This document shows, in pieces, positions 1 to 8,787 of a DNA stretch of 48,156 nucleotides. This stretch comes from Gammaproteobacteria bacterium. Its GTDB lineage: Bacteria; Pseudomonadota; Gammaproteobacteria; GCA-001735895. The stretch lies in contig JANTFI010000005.1 of the NCBI GenBank assembly GCA_024763505.1, forward strand, positions 1-48,156, in the 5' to 3' direction. The translations under genes and the position numbers were made by a program. The notes beneath the pieces were generated by a model that was given only the letters and a program-made list of their open reading frames with translations, searched no databases and had not been told where the DNA came from. How positions within the stretch are numbered: position 1 is the first letter of the stretch; every line of letters starts with the position of its first letter.

Positions 1-729
1 GAAAACATCAAGATCGTCATGGTCGAAACCACCCATCCCGGCAATATCGGCGCGGCCGCGCGGGCGATGAAAAATATGTGCCTGTCGCAGCTGGTGCTGG
101 TCAACCCGCAATGCCCGATCGGGCAGATCGCGTATTCGCGTGGCTCCGGAGCCAACGATATTCTCGACCAGCACATCCGCGTCGAAACCCTGCCGCAAGC
201 CGTCGCCGATTGCCAGGTTGTGATCGGCACCAGCGCGCGTATGCGTTCACTTGCCTGGCCGGAATTGTCGCCCGAAATGCTAGCGCAAAAGATTGCCGGC
301 ATGGGCGAGGATGAAAGAGCCGCCATCGTGTTCGGACGAGAACATTCGGGCTTGACCAATGATGAATTGCAGCATTGCCATTACACCGTCACCATCCCCA
401 CCAATGCCGATTTCAGTTCGCTGAATGTCGCTTCGGCGATTCAAGTGATCAGTTATGAAATCTACAAGCGATTTCAGCATCTACCACAGCAAGCGCCAAG
501 CGAAAAAAAGGAAGATGCCGAAGCGGCAGCCGATAGCGCCGAGATGGAAGGTTATTTCTCGCATCTTGAACAGGTCATGGTCGCAACCGGTTTTCTCGAC
601 CCGGACAACCCGCGTCAACTGATGAAGCGGTTGCGCCGGCTGTATCAACGCGCCGAACCGAGCAAGAATGAAGTGAATATCTTGCGCGGCATTTTGAGCG
701 CGGTAGAAAAATACAAAAAGGAAACGTAA
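1..729 (+). CDS. trmJ: tRNA Cm32/Um32 methyltransferase TrmJ, 5' end missing
   Basis: SPOUT-class methyltransferase that adds a 2'-O-methyl group to residue 32 of the tRNA anticodon loop, using S-adenosylmethionine. The reading frame is open from base 1, and the codons before the first ATG (base 19) encode ENIKIV, which matches the usual N-terminus of the family, so the true start lies upstream of the window. Three SPOUT motifs are visible: HPGNIGAAARAMKN near the start, the glycine-rich IVFGREHSGLTNDE in the middle (knot loop and cofactor site), and IPTNADFSSLNVASAIQV. The C-terminal tail (SHLEQVM...LMKRLRRLYQRAEP) is the dimer and tRNA-contact extension typical of TrmJ rather than TrmL. Length is close to the E. 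coli protein (about 246 residues). It converges on the cyclase gene, with 37 bp between the two stops. Confidence 0.93.
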   Translation, partial: ENIKIVMVETTHPGNIGAAARAMKNMCLSQLVLVNPQCPIGQIAYSRGSGANDILDQHIRVETLPQAVADCQVVIGTSARMRSLAWPELSPEMLAQKIAGMGEDERAAIVFGREHSGLTNDELQHCHYTVTIPTNADFSSLNVASAIQVISYEIYKRFQHLPQQAPSEKKEDAEAAADSAEMEGYFSHLEQVMVATGFLDPDNPRQLMKRLRRLYQRAEPSKNEVNILRGILSAVEKYKKET

Positions 730-766
730 CGGTCAGATGATTACCGAGTCGTTATCAGAAACCGGA

Positions 767-3700
767 TTAATCCGTGTCTGACTGCTCACTGGCTTGCAGG
801 ATCGCCCGGTTGTGCGGTACCTGATTTAAAAAGGCATGGCGCAGCTGGTTGTCGGTTATTTTGTCGGCGCGCTGTTGCAACAGCTGTCGGGTTTGTTGCA
901 GAAAAGGCCCGGCTCGGGCATCGCCTGCCTGTTGCAATACCTGATAGACCGTCAAACGAATCAGTATCGGTTCTTCAGTGCCATCGAGGCTACCGCCTTG
1001 TTGTAAGAAATCGAGTACTTTTACAACTTGAATGTGGGCCTCGGTGAGGTTTCCCTGTTGCAGCGATAGCCGTGCCAGTGCTGCGAAAACTTCCATCGCC
1101 AGGTGTTCACCCGAATTGGCTTCGAACAGCTCAATAGCTTGCTGCAGAGCCTCGTGCGCGGCTTCAAACTCTCCGGTTTCTGTCAGAGCCTGACCCAGCT
1201 GCAAATGGGTAGCGGCCTGCAAGTCACGAAACTCGCCCTGTATCGCAATTTTCAGCGCCTGCTGTGCCAGCTCGATTGCATTTGGAAAACGCTGTTTGAG
1301 ATTGGCTATGATCGCCAGGTTGAGCTGTACCACGCATTCTCCGATACTGTAACCTATGCTGCGCGCGATACTGATCGATTGTTCGAAACAGGCTTCGGCT
1401 CTGTCATAGTCGCCGATACGCAGGTAATTATCGCCCAAAGTATTGTAGGCATTGGATTCTCCTACCTTGTCCTGCAGGTTGAGCACAATGTCGAGGTATT
1501 TCCTGTCGAGTTGAAAACATTGAGCCAAATCACCGCTTTCCGCGCAAAGTGCGGCCAGATTGGTGATGAGGCGGCCTTCAATTTGAGGGTTGGATGCAAG
1601 ACGCGCCAACGTCAGCCCATTTTCGGCGGCTTGCCGGGCATCGGGGAAGTTACCCATCCGGCGCAAACACATGGCTTGAATTTCTTTGGCTTGCGCCGCG
1701 ATGTCTGACTGTTGACAAGCCTGTGCGCGTTGAAACGCACGAATGGCAGATTGCTCCGCTTGCTGGTAGTCACCCGCATCGCAAATGGCACTTGCTCGCC
1801 TCAGTATGGCTTCTGCAATGCGAGGCTCATCCGCTAATTGCTGGGCGGTTTCCAACAGCGCATCGAGGTCGGCTTCATGTGCTTTACGGTCATGCTGTAG
1901 CGAGAGAATCTTTTCGCGTGCTTCGAGCAGGGACCAGCGTAATTTGAGGTCTGCAGGGGTTAGATGAGGTAGCGCGCGTTGAACATAATTGAGCGTTGCA
2001 TCGCCACTGTGACGTGCGGCGGCTTGCTGGGCAGCCTGAGCATAAAACTCGACGGCTCTGGCCCAGTTGTTGGCACATTCATAGTGGTAGGCAGTTATCC
2101 CCGGAAAATCACTTCCACGCTTGTTGGCCAGGCTTTCATACCAGCCGGCGACGGCCGCATGAAAATTCTCTCGATGTGTTTTGAGCAGGCTCAGATAAGT
2201 GACCTTATGCAGAATATGATGCTGAAAACTGTATTTTTGTGCGCCTTCAAATCGACTGCCGGGTTGTTGAATGATCAATTCGCGCTGAACCAGTTCGGGT
2301 AGATATTTCAGGCTGTCAGGTTCGATTGTGGCCAGTGTATTGTCCCAGAACATGAAACCGATGACCGAGGCCAACTGCAACGTCGCGCGCTGCTGCGCAT
2401 TGAGGGCATCCAGTCTGGCCTGCAAAACGCCAGTGAGTGAGTCCGGCACCTGAATATTATCCAGTTTTTGCGGTACCAGACGCCATTGCTCGATATCGCT
2501 GATGATGGCACCATCGTCGATCATCATCTTGACCAGTTCTTCCATGTAAAAAGGGTTACCATCTGCCGAATCGGTAACGAGTTTCAATAAGTCGGATGGA
2601 ATCATATCCAGTCGCTGCAGCAATGTTGTCGCCAGTTGCTGGCTATGTTGATGGTTCAACGCCTGCAGGTCGATGCGTAAGGTATTCTGGCAGACAGGCC
2701 AGGCTGGACGATGCCGATAGAGTTCAGGCCGGGCCAGTGCCAGCAGCAGCATCGGGATATCGTTGTTGGCTTTTAGCAGGTAATCCAGAAAATTCAGCGA
2801 GTCGGTGTCGGCCCAGTGCAAGTCGTCCACGATCAATAATATGGGGTCTCCGCTTCGGTACAGCCTGCGCAGCACTTCGGCAGCGCAATGCAGTCCTCGG
2901 CGGCGAATTTTTTGCGGGTCATCGAGAAGCGCTGCCAGTTTTGGATTATGACTGAAATCCAGCCCGATCAATTGCCCGAGCATTTCTACCGAAAGCATTT
3001 CTTCGGTGCTGAACAGGGGTTGCAGCCTTGAGCAAAACTGTTCGCGTGTATGCCGGATGTCATCTCCTTCCGATAGTTGTAGACGCCAGGCCAGAATATT
3101 GTACAACAGGCCGTAGGGTTGCTGGCGAGCTGTCGGTTGGGAACGACCTTTAAACAGGTAATAACTGTACGGTTGCGTATCGGCCCAGTTTTCAAATTCA
3201 TACAGCAAGCGTGATTTTCCGATGCCGGCTTCAGCAACAATGGTCACGACACGGGGGGCAGGCGGGACCGTGTCGTCGAACAATGCCTGAAATTGCTGCT
3301 GCAAATGCCCAAGCTCAACCTGACGGCCGATCATTTGCGTTTCAACCCCGTCAATGCCGCGCTGAAGATTGTGAAAAGCGCGCGGCTTGGCGGAGTGGAC
3401 CAGATAGGTTTTGAGTGGCTCATCCAGCCCTTTGATGTCAATGGGGGGCTGTTCGGTGACATCGAAAATGCCACGGACATGACGAAAGCAATAGTGGCTG
3501 ATGCGCAAGCCACCGGGCGGCGCTTGCTGCTCCATGCGCGCGGCAATATGAACCGTCAGGCCGCGGATACTGTTATCGGCATCGACTCCGCCGCCAATCA
3601 ATACGCGGCCGGTGTTGATGCCGACCCGCAAATCAAATCCTTCCAGTCCAAATCGATGCAAAACATCGTCAGCGATTTGCCTGGAAGCTTCAAGACAGGC

Positions 3701-4090
3701 GAGCCCGGCTCGCACAGCGTTTTCCGGGTCTTCTTCATACGCATCGTCGGCACCGAAGGCGGCGAGCAGACTGTCGCCGGCATATTGCAGTACACGGCCA
3801 TGAAACCGGTCGATGATATCGCTCAGTTGCTTCAGAGCGCCATCCAGAATGCTTTGTGTTTCTTCCGGGTCAAGCTGACGCGCCATTTGTGTGGATCCGA
3901 CAATATCGGCAAACAGAACACTGACCTGTTTCAATCGTTGTTCGGCAAAATCGGCCCATCCCTGTGACCTGAACGCGTCAAGCTGAGCCTGCAACGGCGC
4001 AATGGCCAGGTTAACGACGTCATCGCCAAGCAGTTCGCGCTGATTATTCAGTGCAGCAATGGCGGATATCAAATCCTGCTGGCTACTCAT
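767..4090 (-). CDS. Class III adenylate/guanylate cyclase fused to an AAA-type ATPase and TPR repeats
   Basis: A 1107-residue cytoplasmic signalling protein. Residues about 50-235 form a class III cyclase domain. Metal-binding Asp62 lies in LFADIVGST and Asp106 in YAGDSLLAAFG; Arg185 in VHIAARMEQ is the usual transition-state arginine. Two positions are unusual: Gln102 where adenylate cyclases often have a base-selecting Lys, and His181 where Asn is usual. From memory this Q/H pair is seen in other cyclase-ATPase-TPR proteins, so activity is plausible but substrate (ATP or GTP) is open. Residues about 252-600 are an ATPase module (Walker A EAGIGKSR at 287-294, Walker B ILLIVDDLHWAD). The rest is alpha-helical TPR-type repeat. 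No membrane segment. Its ATG overlaps the TGA of the upstream RND gene (ATGA), so the two are translationally coupled. A cyclase coupled to a transporter with a cyclic-nucleotide-binding domain suggests it makes that transporter's ligand. Confidence 0.88.
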   Translation of the reverse strand: MSSQQDLISAIAALNNQRELLGDDVVNLAIAPLQAQLDAFRSQGWADFAEQRLKQVSVLFADIVGSTQMARQLDPEETQSILDGALKQLSDIIDRFHGRVLQYAGDSLLAAFGADDAYEEDPENAVRAGLACLEASRQIADDVLHRFGLEGFDLRVGINTGRVLIGGGVDADNSIRGLTVHIAARMEQQAPPGGLRISHYCFRHVRGIFDVTEQPPIDIKGLDEPLKTYLVHSAKPRAFHNLQRGIDGVETQMIGRQVELGHLQQQFQALFDDTVPPAPRVVTIVAEAGIGKSRLLYEFENWADTQPYSYYLFKGRSQPTARQQPYGLLYNILAWRLQLSEGDDIRHTREQFCSRLQPLFSTEEMLSVEMLGQLIGLDFSHNPKLAALLDDPQKIRRRGLHCAAEVLRRLYRSGDPILLIVDDLHWADTDSLNFLDYLLKANNDIPMLLLALARPELYRHRPAWPVCQNTLRIDLQALNHQHSQQLATTLLQRLDMIPSDLLKLVTDSADGNPFYMEELVKMMIDDGAIISDIEQWRLVPQKLDNIQVPDSLTGVLQARLDALNAQQRATLQLASVIGFMFWDNTLATIEPDSLKYLPELVQRELIIQQPGSRFEGAQKYSFQHHILHKVTYLSLLKTHRENFHAAVAGWYESLANKRGSDFPGITAYHYECANNWARAVEFYAQAAQQAAARHSGDATLNYVQRALPHLTPADLKLRWSLLEAREKILSLQHDRKAHEADLDALLETAQQLADEPRIAEAILRRASAICDAGDYQQAEQSAIRAFQRAQACQQSDIAAQAKEIQAMCLRRMGNFPDARQAAENGLTLARLASNPQIEGRLITNLAALCAESGDLAQCFQLDRKYLDIVLNLQDKVGESNAYNTLGDNYLRIGDYDRAEACFEQSISIARSIGYSIGECVVQLNLAIIANLKQRFPNAIELAQQALKIAIQGEFRDLQAATHLQLGQALTETGEFEAAHEALQQAIELFEANSGEHLAMEVFAALARLSLQQGNLTEAHIQVVKVLDFLQQGGSLDGTEEPILIRLTVYQVLQQAGDARAGPFLQQTRQLLQQRADKITDNQLRHAFLNQVPHNRAILQASEQSDTD

Positions 4091-6903
4091 GGCTTTGCGG
4101 GTGAGTGTAGAGATGAATCAAACGATGGATTTTTTTCGTCGGGTAATGCTGACGGTTGAGCCTTGCCGTTGAATTTTTCGATCAAACCATTGCGTTCTGC
4201 CTGACGCTGAGCCTGCACCCGGTTCAAATTGAGAAAAATTCGCGCTGCGATGGATGGGTAAGCACGGCACAGACGTTCCTTATCTTCATCATCGAAACGC
4301 AGCAGGCGGGTTTCACTCACTGTATCGACACTGGCAGAGCGGCGCTGGCCGAAATAGCCGATTTCACCCACCACATCGCCCCGTTGCATGCGTGCCAGTT
4401 CGATGTGGTCATCACCAATATCCTTGAATACGGTGACTTCACCATCGATGATGACATAAATATCACCCGATTCATCCCCTTCGGTGATCAGCCGTGTGCC
4501 CGACGGTAAGGTATGCAGGTTCGCCATCAGTGCGAAGATGCGCGACTGGCGATCGCTCAGGCCACGAAACAGTGGAATGGTTTTTTGCACTTGCGCGCCG
4601 AGGTTGAGGCGCAAGGTATCCCACAAGGTAACGATGCGCAGGCCACTCATGAAGGCAGGCGTCACGAAGATATCCACTAGCCAGGTGCAGAATAATGTCA
4701 ATGCAGCGAGCCAGCCGAACAGTGCCTGCGAACTTAAATCGCCACTGAGCATGGTCAGGAATCCGGCGATCAGAATGGTTTTGGTGACGGTGACCGGGCG
4801 CAACACGGATTGCAGCGCCCGCTGGGCCGCGATGGTTTCGGATCCGGAACGCTTGGCCGCGCTGGCAAAGCGTGACAGATAATGAATGGTGTCATCAATG
4901 GCCAACCCCAGCACCAGAGTTTCGACCAGCACCGAGGTCGGGTTGAGCGAAACGCCGAGTAACCCCAACATGCCGAAATACAGCGCTGTCTGCAGTGCGG
5001 TCGGCAAGGTGGCAAGCAAGCCGATTTTAAATGACAGGAATTGCAGCGACAGGCACAGATAGATCAGCAACAGTGCCAGTGCCACGCTCATCAATTGGCC
5101 AGAGGTAGCCTTGCGCACCGATTCGGTCATGATTACTGCTCCGCCACCCAGATGGATTTCAAGGCCGCCAGGCAACTGTTTCAGACGTAGTTGCAAACGA
5201 TCGAGAAATGGTGCAATGCGGGCGGTGTCATCCACTCGCAGGCGAATCTGGATCAAGCTGGCCGAACGGTCGATATTAACCACACTGCGTTGCCATTCGC
5301 CATCTCCGACAAACAGCATCTGGCGGATCGCATCACGTGAGGCGGGAATAGCGAAACTCGCTTCTGCCGCAAGATAGCGATTGAGCAACTTGACATGGTC
5401 TGCCAGCCCAAGCACCGAACCAACTTCAGGTTGCTGGCTGACCCATTTTTCGAGCTGGTCGAGTTGCTGCAGGATATTGGGGTCGGTAAAGACATCCTCG
5501 GCACCCCCCTCAAAGGCCAGATAAACCGGGTTGACGCCACCCATTTTCTGGTTGATGGCCGCATGATCGATACGAATTCTCGAGTTTTCCGGGAATAGTC
5601 CAATCAGTTGTTCGCCGATCCGAATCTGCGCGGCATACAGTAAAGACCCTGCGAAAACAATCAGGGCGACCCACAGTATCTGTTTGCGATGCTGCTGGTC
5701 AAATTTGCTGAGAGTGTCGATGGCTTGATCGAGCATGGCTTCGCCGGCCAGCGGCTGATCGCGCCGCCGAGGTTTGCAAAAATACAGCAGAGAGGGTACC
5801 AGCAACAAGGTCAGCAGCATCAGGAAGAGGGTTCCCAGTGCTGAAAAAGCCGCAAACTCAATCATCGAGCGCTGTTCGTTCAAGGTCAACGCAAGCAGAC
5901 CGGCAATGGTCGCCAGCCCGGTCACCATCACCGGTATCGAGGTTTCCTGCAGCAGGCTGGCGATGTGCTTTTGCGCTGACAGGGCCGGTTCACGCCGATG
6001 TATTTGCTCGTATTCGGAAATCACATGAGCGCAATATGCCAGCCCCATGGTGATTATGAACGGTGGGGTCAGGGCAGTCACCAGATTGATCGGAATTGCG
6101 GCGACACTGAAACTGGCAAGTACCCAAAGCATCGCCACACAAATGGTCAGTAATGGAATTAGGACTGCGCGCAGACTGCGAAAAACCAGCGCGAGCAAGA
6201 CCGCAATCACCAGCATGATGGCCGGGATCATGGTTTTCATCTGGGAAGTCAGAGTATGGCTTATTTCACTGCGAATCAATGGTGCACCGGTGACATGGAT
6301 GCGTACACCCGGCCCAGCCTGTCGGTCGGCGGTTTGGCGAATCCGGCGAGCCAGATCACTGTGCAGAATTTCCAGCTCATCGCTGGACGCCGGGTGAACC
6401 AGAACCACGGCGGCGCTGCCATCACGCGATACCAGTTGCCCGGCGATCAAGGGATTGTCCAGCGTGCTGTGCCTGAGTTCCCGGGCGATCTGCGGATCTT
6501 GCAGACTGGTCGGGGTCAGAGGTGAATAGTTGAGATCGTTGCGTTCGATGCGCGGTAATCGGGTCAGGGTCAGTGAATCCACTGATTTGACCCCGTCGAG
6601 CTGTTGCAAATCGTGCGACAGGCGATCCAGCCGTTGCAGGTTTTTCGGCAGAAAAACATCATCCACCTGCATCATCACCATGACCGGTTCCCGGTTGCCA
6701 AACCGCAGCCGAACCAGGCTATCGAATTTACGTTCCTGCGGGGTCAGAATCGAGATGGCATCGAGCGAAGGGTCGATCGACAGGCGTAGTCTGGCGTTTT
6801 GAAAATCAAATAATTGTAGCAGAGCCAATAGCGACAGAATCAAGGTGGCCATCAGCACAGCGATGCTGTGCTCAGCGATCCAGCGATGAAACCGGTTTGG
6901 CAC
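4087..6903 (-). CDS. RND/MMPL-family exporter with C-terminal cyclic-nucleotide-binding domain
   Basis: A 938-residue inner-membrane protein of the COG1033-like RND/MMPL type: one N-terminal membrane helix (residues about 12-33), a periplasmic domain, five helices, then the same layout again, about twelve helices in all. The second half has AIDDTIHYLSRF, the usual acidic motif of these permeases; the matching site in the first half reads GLAYCAHVISEY and lacks the Asp. After the last helix comes a cytoplasmic CNB domain (about residues 785-900) starting FRGLSDRQSRIF. Its phosphate-binding cassette reads VGEIGYFGQRRSASV, keeping the Glu and Arg that contact cyclic-nucleotide ribose and phosphate in CRP- and PKA-type domains. 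MMPL exporters move lipids or hydrophobic molecules across the inner membrane. The gene follows the LolA-like gene by 20 bp and overlaps the cyclase start by 4 bp. Substrate unknown; regulation by cNMP is inferred from the domain and the neighbour. Confidence 0.87.
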   Translation of the reverse strand: MPNRFHRWIAEHSIAVLMATLILSLLALLQLFDFQNARLRLSIDPSLDAISILTPQERKFDSLVRLRFGNREPVMVMMQVDDVFLPKNLQRLDRLSHDLQQLDGVKSVDSLTLTRLPRIERNDLNYSPLTPTSLQDPQIARELRHSTLDNPLIAGQLVSRDGSAAVVLVHPASSDELEILHSDLARRIRQTADRQAGPGVRIHVTGAPLIRSEISHTLTSQMKTMIPAIMLVIAVLLALVFRSLRAVLIPLLTICVAMLWVLASFSVAAIPINLVTALTPPFIITMGLAYCAHVISEYEQIHRREPALSAQKHIASLLQETSIPVMVTGLATIAGLLALTLNEQRSMIEFAAFSALGTLFLMLLTLLLVPSLLYFCKPRRRDQPLAGEAMLDQAIDTLSKFDQQHRKQILWVALIVFAGSLLYAAQIRIGEQLIGLFPENSRIRIDHAAINQKMGGVNPVYLAFEGGAEDVFTDPNILQQLDQLEKWVSQQPEVGSVLGLADHVKLLNRYLAAEASFAIPASRDAIRQMLFVGDGEWQRSVVNIDRSASLIQIRLRVDDTARIAPFLDRLQLRLKQLPGGLEIHLGGGAVIMTESVRKATSGQLMSVALALLLIYLCLSLQFLSFKIGLLATLPTALQTALYFGMLGLLGVSLNPTSVLVETLVLGLAIDDTIHYLSRFASAAKRSGSETIAAQRALQSVLRPVTVTKTILIAGFLTMLSGDLSSQALFGWLAALTLFCTWLVDIFVTPAFMSGLRIVTLWDTLRLNLGAQVQKTIPLFRGLSDRQSRIFALMANLHTLPSGTRLITEGDESGDIYVIIDGEVTVFKDIGDDHIELARMQRGDVVGEIGYFGQRRSASVDTVSETRLLRFDDEDKERLCRAYPSIAARIFLNLNRVQAQRQAERNGLIEKFNGKAQPSALPDEKNPSFDSSLHSPAKP

Positions 6904-6923
6904 TTCGACCTCCTGTCGGCAGG

Positions 6924-7733
6924 TTACTCCTGCTCGATATAAAAACCTTCCGGAGTAAACAGGGATTCAGGCAGCCGCTCATTGATGAAGATATCGCTCA
7001 ACCATAGATCGGTGCGCGTACCGGCCCGTAGATCGGACATTCGATAGCCCTGAATCAACCACCACGGATCGATTTCAAGCAGGGTCGAGATATCGGCCTT
7101 GAGCACTTTGCTCAGGGTATCATCGGCCGTGAAAAGTTCTGACTTGAGTAGCAGACAGCTTTGCTGATCGATATAACTGCGCACTTTTCGGTAAAAATGA
7201 CCGGTTCCGCTGTGGCTGGTTTCGATCAGATAGGCTGGCCGGCCTTCGATGGTCTCGTCGGGCAGACGTTTGACGACACCTTCGATCATCAACCCCTGTA
7301 ATTGCTTGATGTCAGCAATACTGAAATCGCTGCCCCATAATTTTTGACTGTCTTCTCCGCCTTGTAGCGTGCGCACCTTGCGTAATGCGGGCAGGTACAA
7401 ATACAGTTTTTCGCTGTCAAGATTCTTCACCACCAGATATGAGGTACCGCGCAGGGCTTTCGGTTCCTGTACCTGTAACGTGATGCGAATGACATCCGAA
7501 GTCTTGGATGGCTTCCAGAAAGCCTTGAACTGGATGGTTTTGGATTTGCCTTCCTTATCAGTCGATTTGATCTGGAAATCGCGTACCGCACCGCGTTCAA
7601 ACACATTGACCCGCATGCATTGTGCAATTTCCTGAATGCTTTTGTCAGCGTTGGAATCTGCCAGCGCAATTCCAGCATTGAAAAACAGACCTAGGCTGAA
7701 AAGGGTCGGGAGTAATCGGTAGTAAGGCTTCAC
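6924..7733 (-). CDS. Outer-membrane lipoprotein-sorting (LolA-like) periplasmic protein
   Basis: A 269-residue secreted protein with an N-terminal signal peptide (basic start, hydrophobic core, predicted cut after ALA at residue 25). The mature part has the pattern of the LolA/LolB-like beta-sheet proteins annotated as outer membrane lipoprotein-sorting protein: SYLVVKNLDSEKLYLYLPALRKVRTL, then SDFSIADI, and a C-terminal LPESLFTPEGFY. In other genomes such proteins stand next to MMPL/RND exporters and are thought to carry a hydrophobic cargo through the periplasm. Here the exporter gene follows by 20 bp. It has no lipobox cysteine after the signal. First gene of the minus-strand operon; a 17-bp palindrome lies about 40 bp upstream. 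Function is inferred from fold and context. Confidence 0.8.
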   Translation of the reverse strand: MKPYYRLLPTLFSLGLFFNAGIALADSNADKSIQEIAQCMRVNVFERGAVRDFQIKSTDKEGKSKTIQFKAFWKPSKTSDVIRITLQVQEPKALRGTSYLVVKNLDSEKLYLYLPALRKVRTLQGGEDSQKLWGSDFSIADIKQLQGLMIEGVVKRLPDETIEGRPAYLIETSHSGTGHFYRKVRSYIDQQSCLLLKSELFTADDTLSKVLKADISTLLEIDPWWLIQGYRMSDLRAGTRTDLWLSDIFINERLPESLFTPEGFYIEQE

Positions 7734-7772
7734 TGTGCGTCCTCTGTGAATGGATGAGTTTTATTCTGATCT

Positions 7773-7789
7773 CGAAATACGATATTTCG
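7773..7789. promoter_or_regulatory. 17-bp palindrome upstream of the LolA-like/RND/cyclase operon
   Basis: CGAAATA-CGA-TATTTCG is a perfect 7-bp inverted repeat with a 3-nt centre, 40 bp before the ATG at 7733. It is not followed by a T-run in either direction, so it reads better as an operator for a dimeric regulator than as a terminator. The rest of the 190-bp gap (7734-7923) shows no gene. Confidence 0.35.
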
Positions 7790-7923
7790 TTATTATTCTT
7801 ACGCCGGCCTGACCGGGTGTTTAATCAAGGTGCAGCTAAGCGTCTGGCACCTCTGGTAACGTGCATGTTAATACAAAATTGATTGCAAAGCGAAACTGTT
7901 TGGACGTGTACGAATCAGGCAGG

Positions 7924-8586
7924 TTATCGGTTGTGCAGGTAACGACGGTCATCAAAAGTGGCGATCCACTGTGGTTTGTAGATGACAAAAACAGAGATGA
8001 CGCCACCGGTTATAAAGGCTTCCGGATACATGATCGGAATGAAAATCAGGATGTATTGATCCAGCGTTTCTTCAATCAACTGATTGTCCAGATGTTTGAG
8101 AATTTCATAGGAAATCAATCCGCTAGTCAAAATCGACAAACCGGCTGCCAGAAAAGCGCAGACAAAGATATAAATAAAATAATTGGCAGGTAAATAGCGT
8201 TCATTAAAACGCCAGATGAGGTAAGTAACAGTGACCGGCACGACGCCGGTAATCAGGCCGTTCATGGCAAAAGCAGCGAAATCGGCATCCGTACTGATAG
8301 TCATACCGAGCAATATCAGTGCATTGGCCAGTAAGGCTACTTGCCAGCGGAACATCAGGGTCAGAATACTGCTGCCGAGTAAATGAATCGCCAGCCCGTC
8401 ATCGACATTGACTTTCAATTGCCAGAACAGGAAAACCACCGCACAAGCCGCAAACAGGATATTACTGGAATCCTTTTGCAGCAGAATCTGCCATGGCGCA
8501 CGATACAGTGCCCACAGCAAAACAGGCCAGTACAGCGACTGCGTCCAGAGCCACAAGCCGGGTAAATGTATTGAATGGAGATCCAC
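7924..8586 (-). CDS. Predicted membrane protein, CbiM/ECF-permease-like (COG3235 type)
   Basis: A 220-residue, strongly hydrophobic protein with about six membrane segments. The pattern (N-terminal MDLHSIHLPG, then VDDGLAIHLLGSSILTLMF, then GLITGVVPVTVTYLIW, and a late GGVISVFVIYKPQWIATF) resembles the predicted membrane proteins annotated as energy-coupling-factor ABC transporter permease and distantly related to the cobalt/nickel permease CbiM. No ABC ATPase, T-component or metal-centre maturation gene lies near it, so it stands alone here. It shares its upstream region, with two FNR-like boxes, with the divergent ppdK. Assignment is by recalled sequence pattern; the transported substrate is unknown. 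Confidence 0.55.
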   Translation of the reverse strand: MDLHSIHLPGLWLWTQSLYWPVLLWALYRAPWQILLQKDSSNILFAACAVVFLFWQLKVNVDDGLAIHLLGSSILTLMFRWQVALLANALILLGMTISTDADFAAFAMNGLITGVVPVTVTYLIWRFNERYLPANYFIYIFVCAFLAAGLSILTSGLISYEILKHLDNQLIEETLDQYILIFIPIMYPEAFITGGVISVFVIYKPQWIATFDDRRYLHNR

Positions 8587-8647
8587 AGAATCGACAAATA
8601 AAAACAGAGCGGAACAGAGGCTACTAGCTTAACCCCGGCTTTGGGAT

Positions 8648-8661
8648 TGATTTACATCATC
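8648..8661. promoter_or_regulatory. FNR-like box, upstream copy
   Basis: TTGATTTACATCAT matches the FNR/Anr consensus TTGAT-N4-ATCAA at nine of ten fixed positions. Its centre is 59 bp from that of the perfect downstream box. It lies between the divergent CbiM-like gene and ppdK and could serve either. Confidence 0.5.
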
Positions 8662-8706
8662 CTGATCCGGTTTTTGTCGCAGTAAAGGCGAATTTTCAGC
8701 TTTCAT

Positions 8707-8755
8707 TTGATGTGAATCAACACCTGGCCTAGCAGATTTCAGGATACTGTAAAAA
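8707..8755 (+). promoter_or_regulatory. FNR-dependent class II promoter of ppdK
   Basis: TTGATGTGAATCAA at 8707-8720 is a perfect FNR/Anr box. A -10-like hexamer GATACT lies at 8743-8748, which sets the transcript start near 8755. The box centre (8713.5) then falls at -41.5, exactly the position used by FNR at class II promoters, and no -35 hexamer is needed. The ATG of ppdK is 33 bp further on, preceded by a GGGAG ribosome-binding site. The binding protein could be FNR, Anr or a Dnr-type relative; none is encoded in this window. Confidence 0.72.
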
Positions 8756-8787
8756 ATTCAACGGTAACTAATCGGGAGAGACCACCA

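Noticed and set aside
763-774. Palindrome CGGATTAATCCG at the end of the cyclase gene as a terminator
   Set aside because: Perfect but only 12 bp with no loop and no T-run, so it cannot fold into a normal terminator hairpin.
1103-1708. Plus-strand open frame of 201 codons inside the cyclase gene
   Set aside because: It is antisense to the TPR region, has no domain and no ribosome-binding site. The minus-strand frame carries all known motifs.
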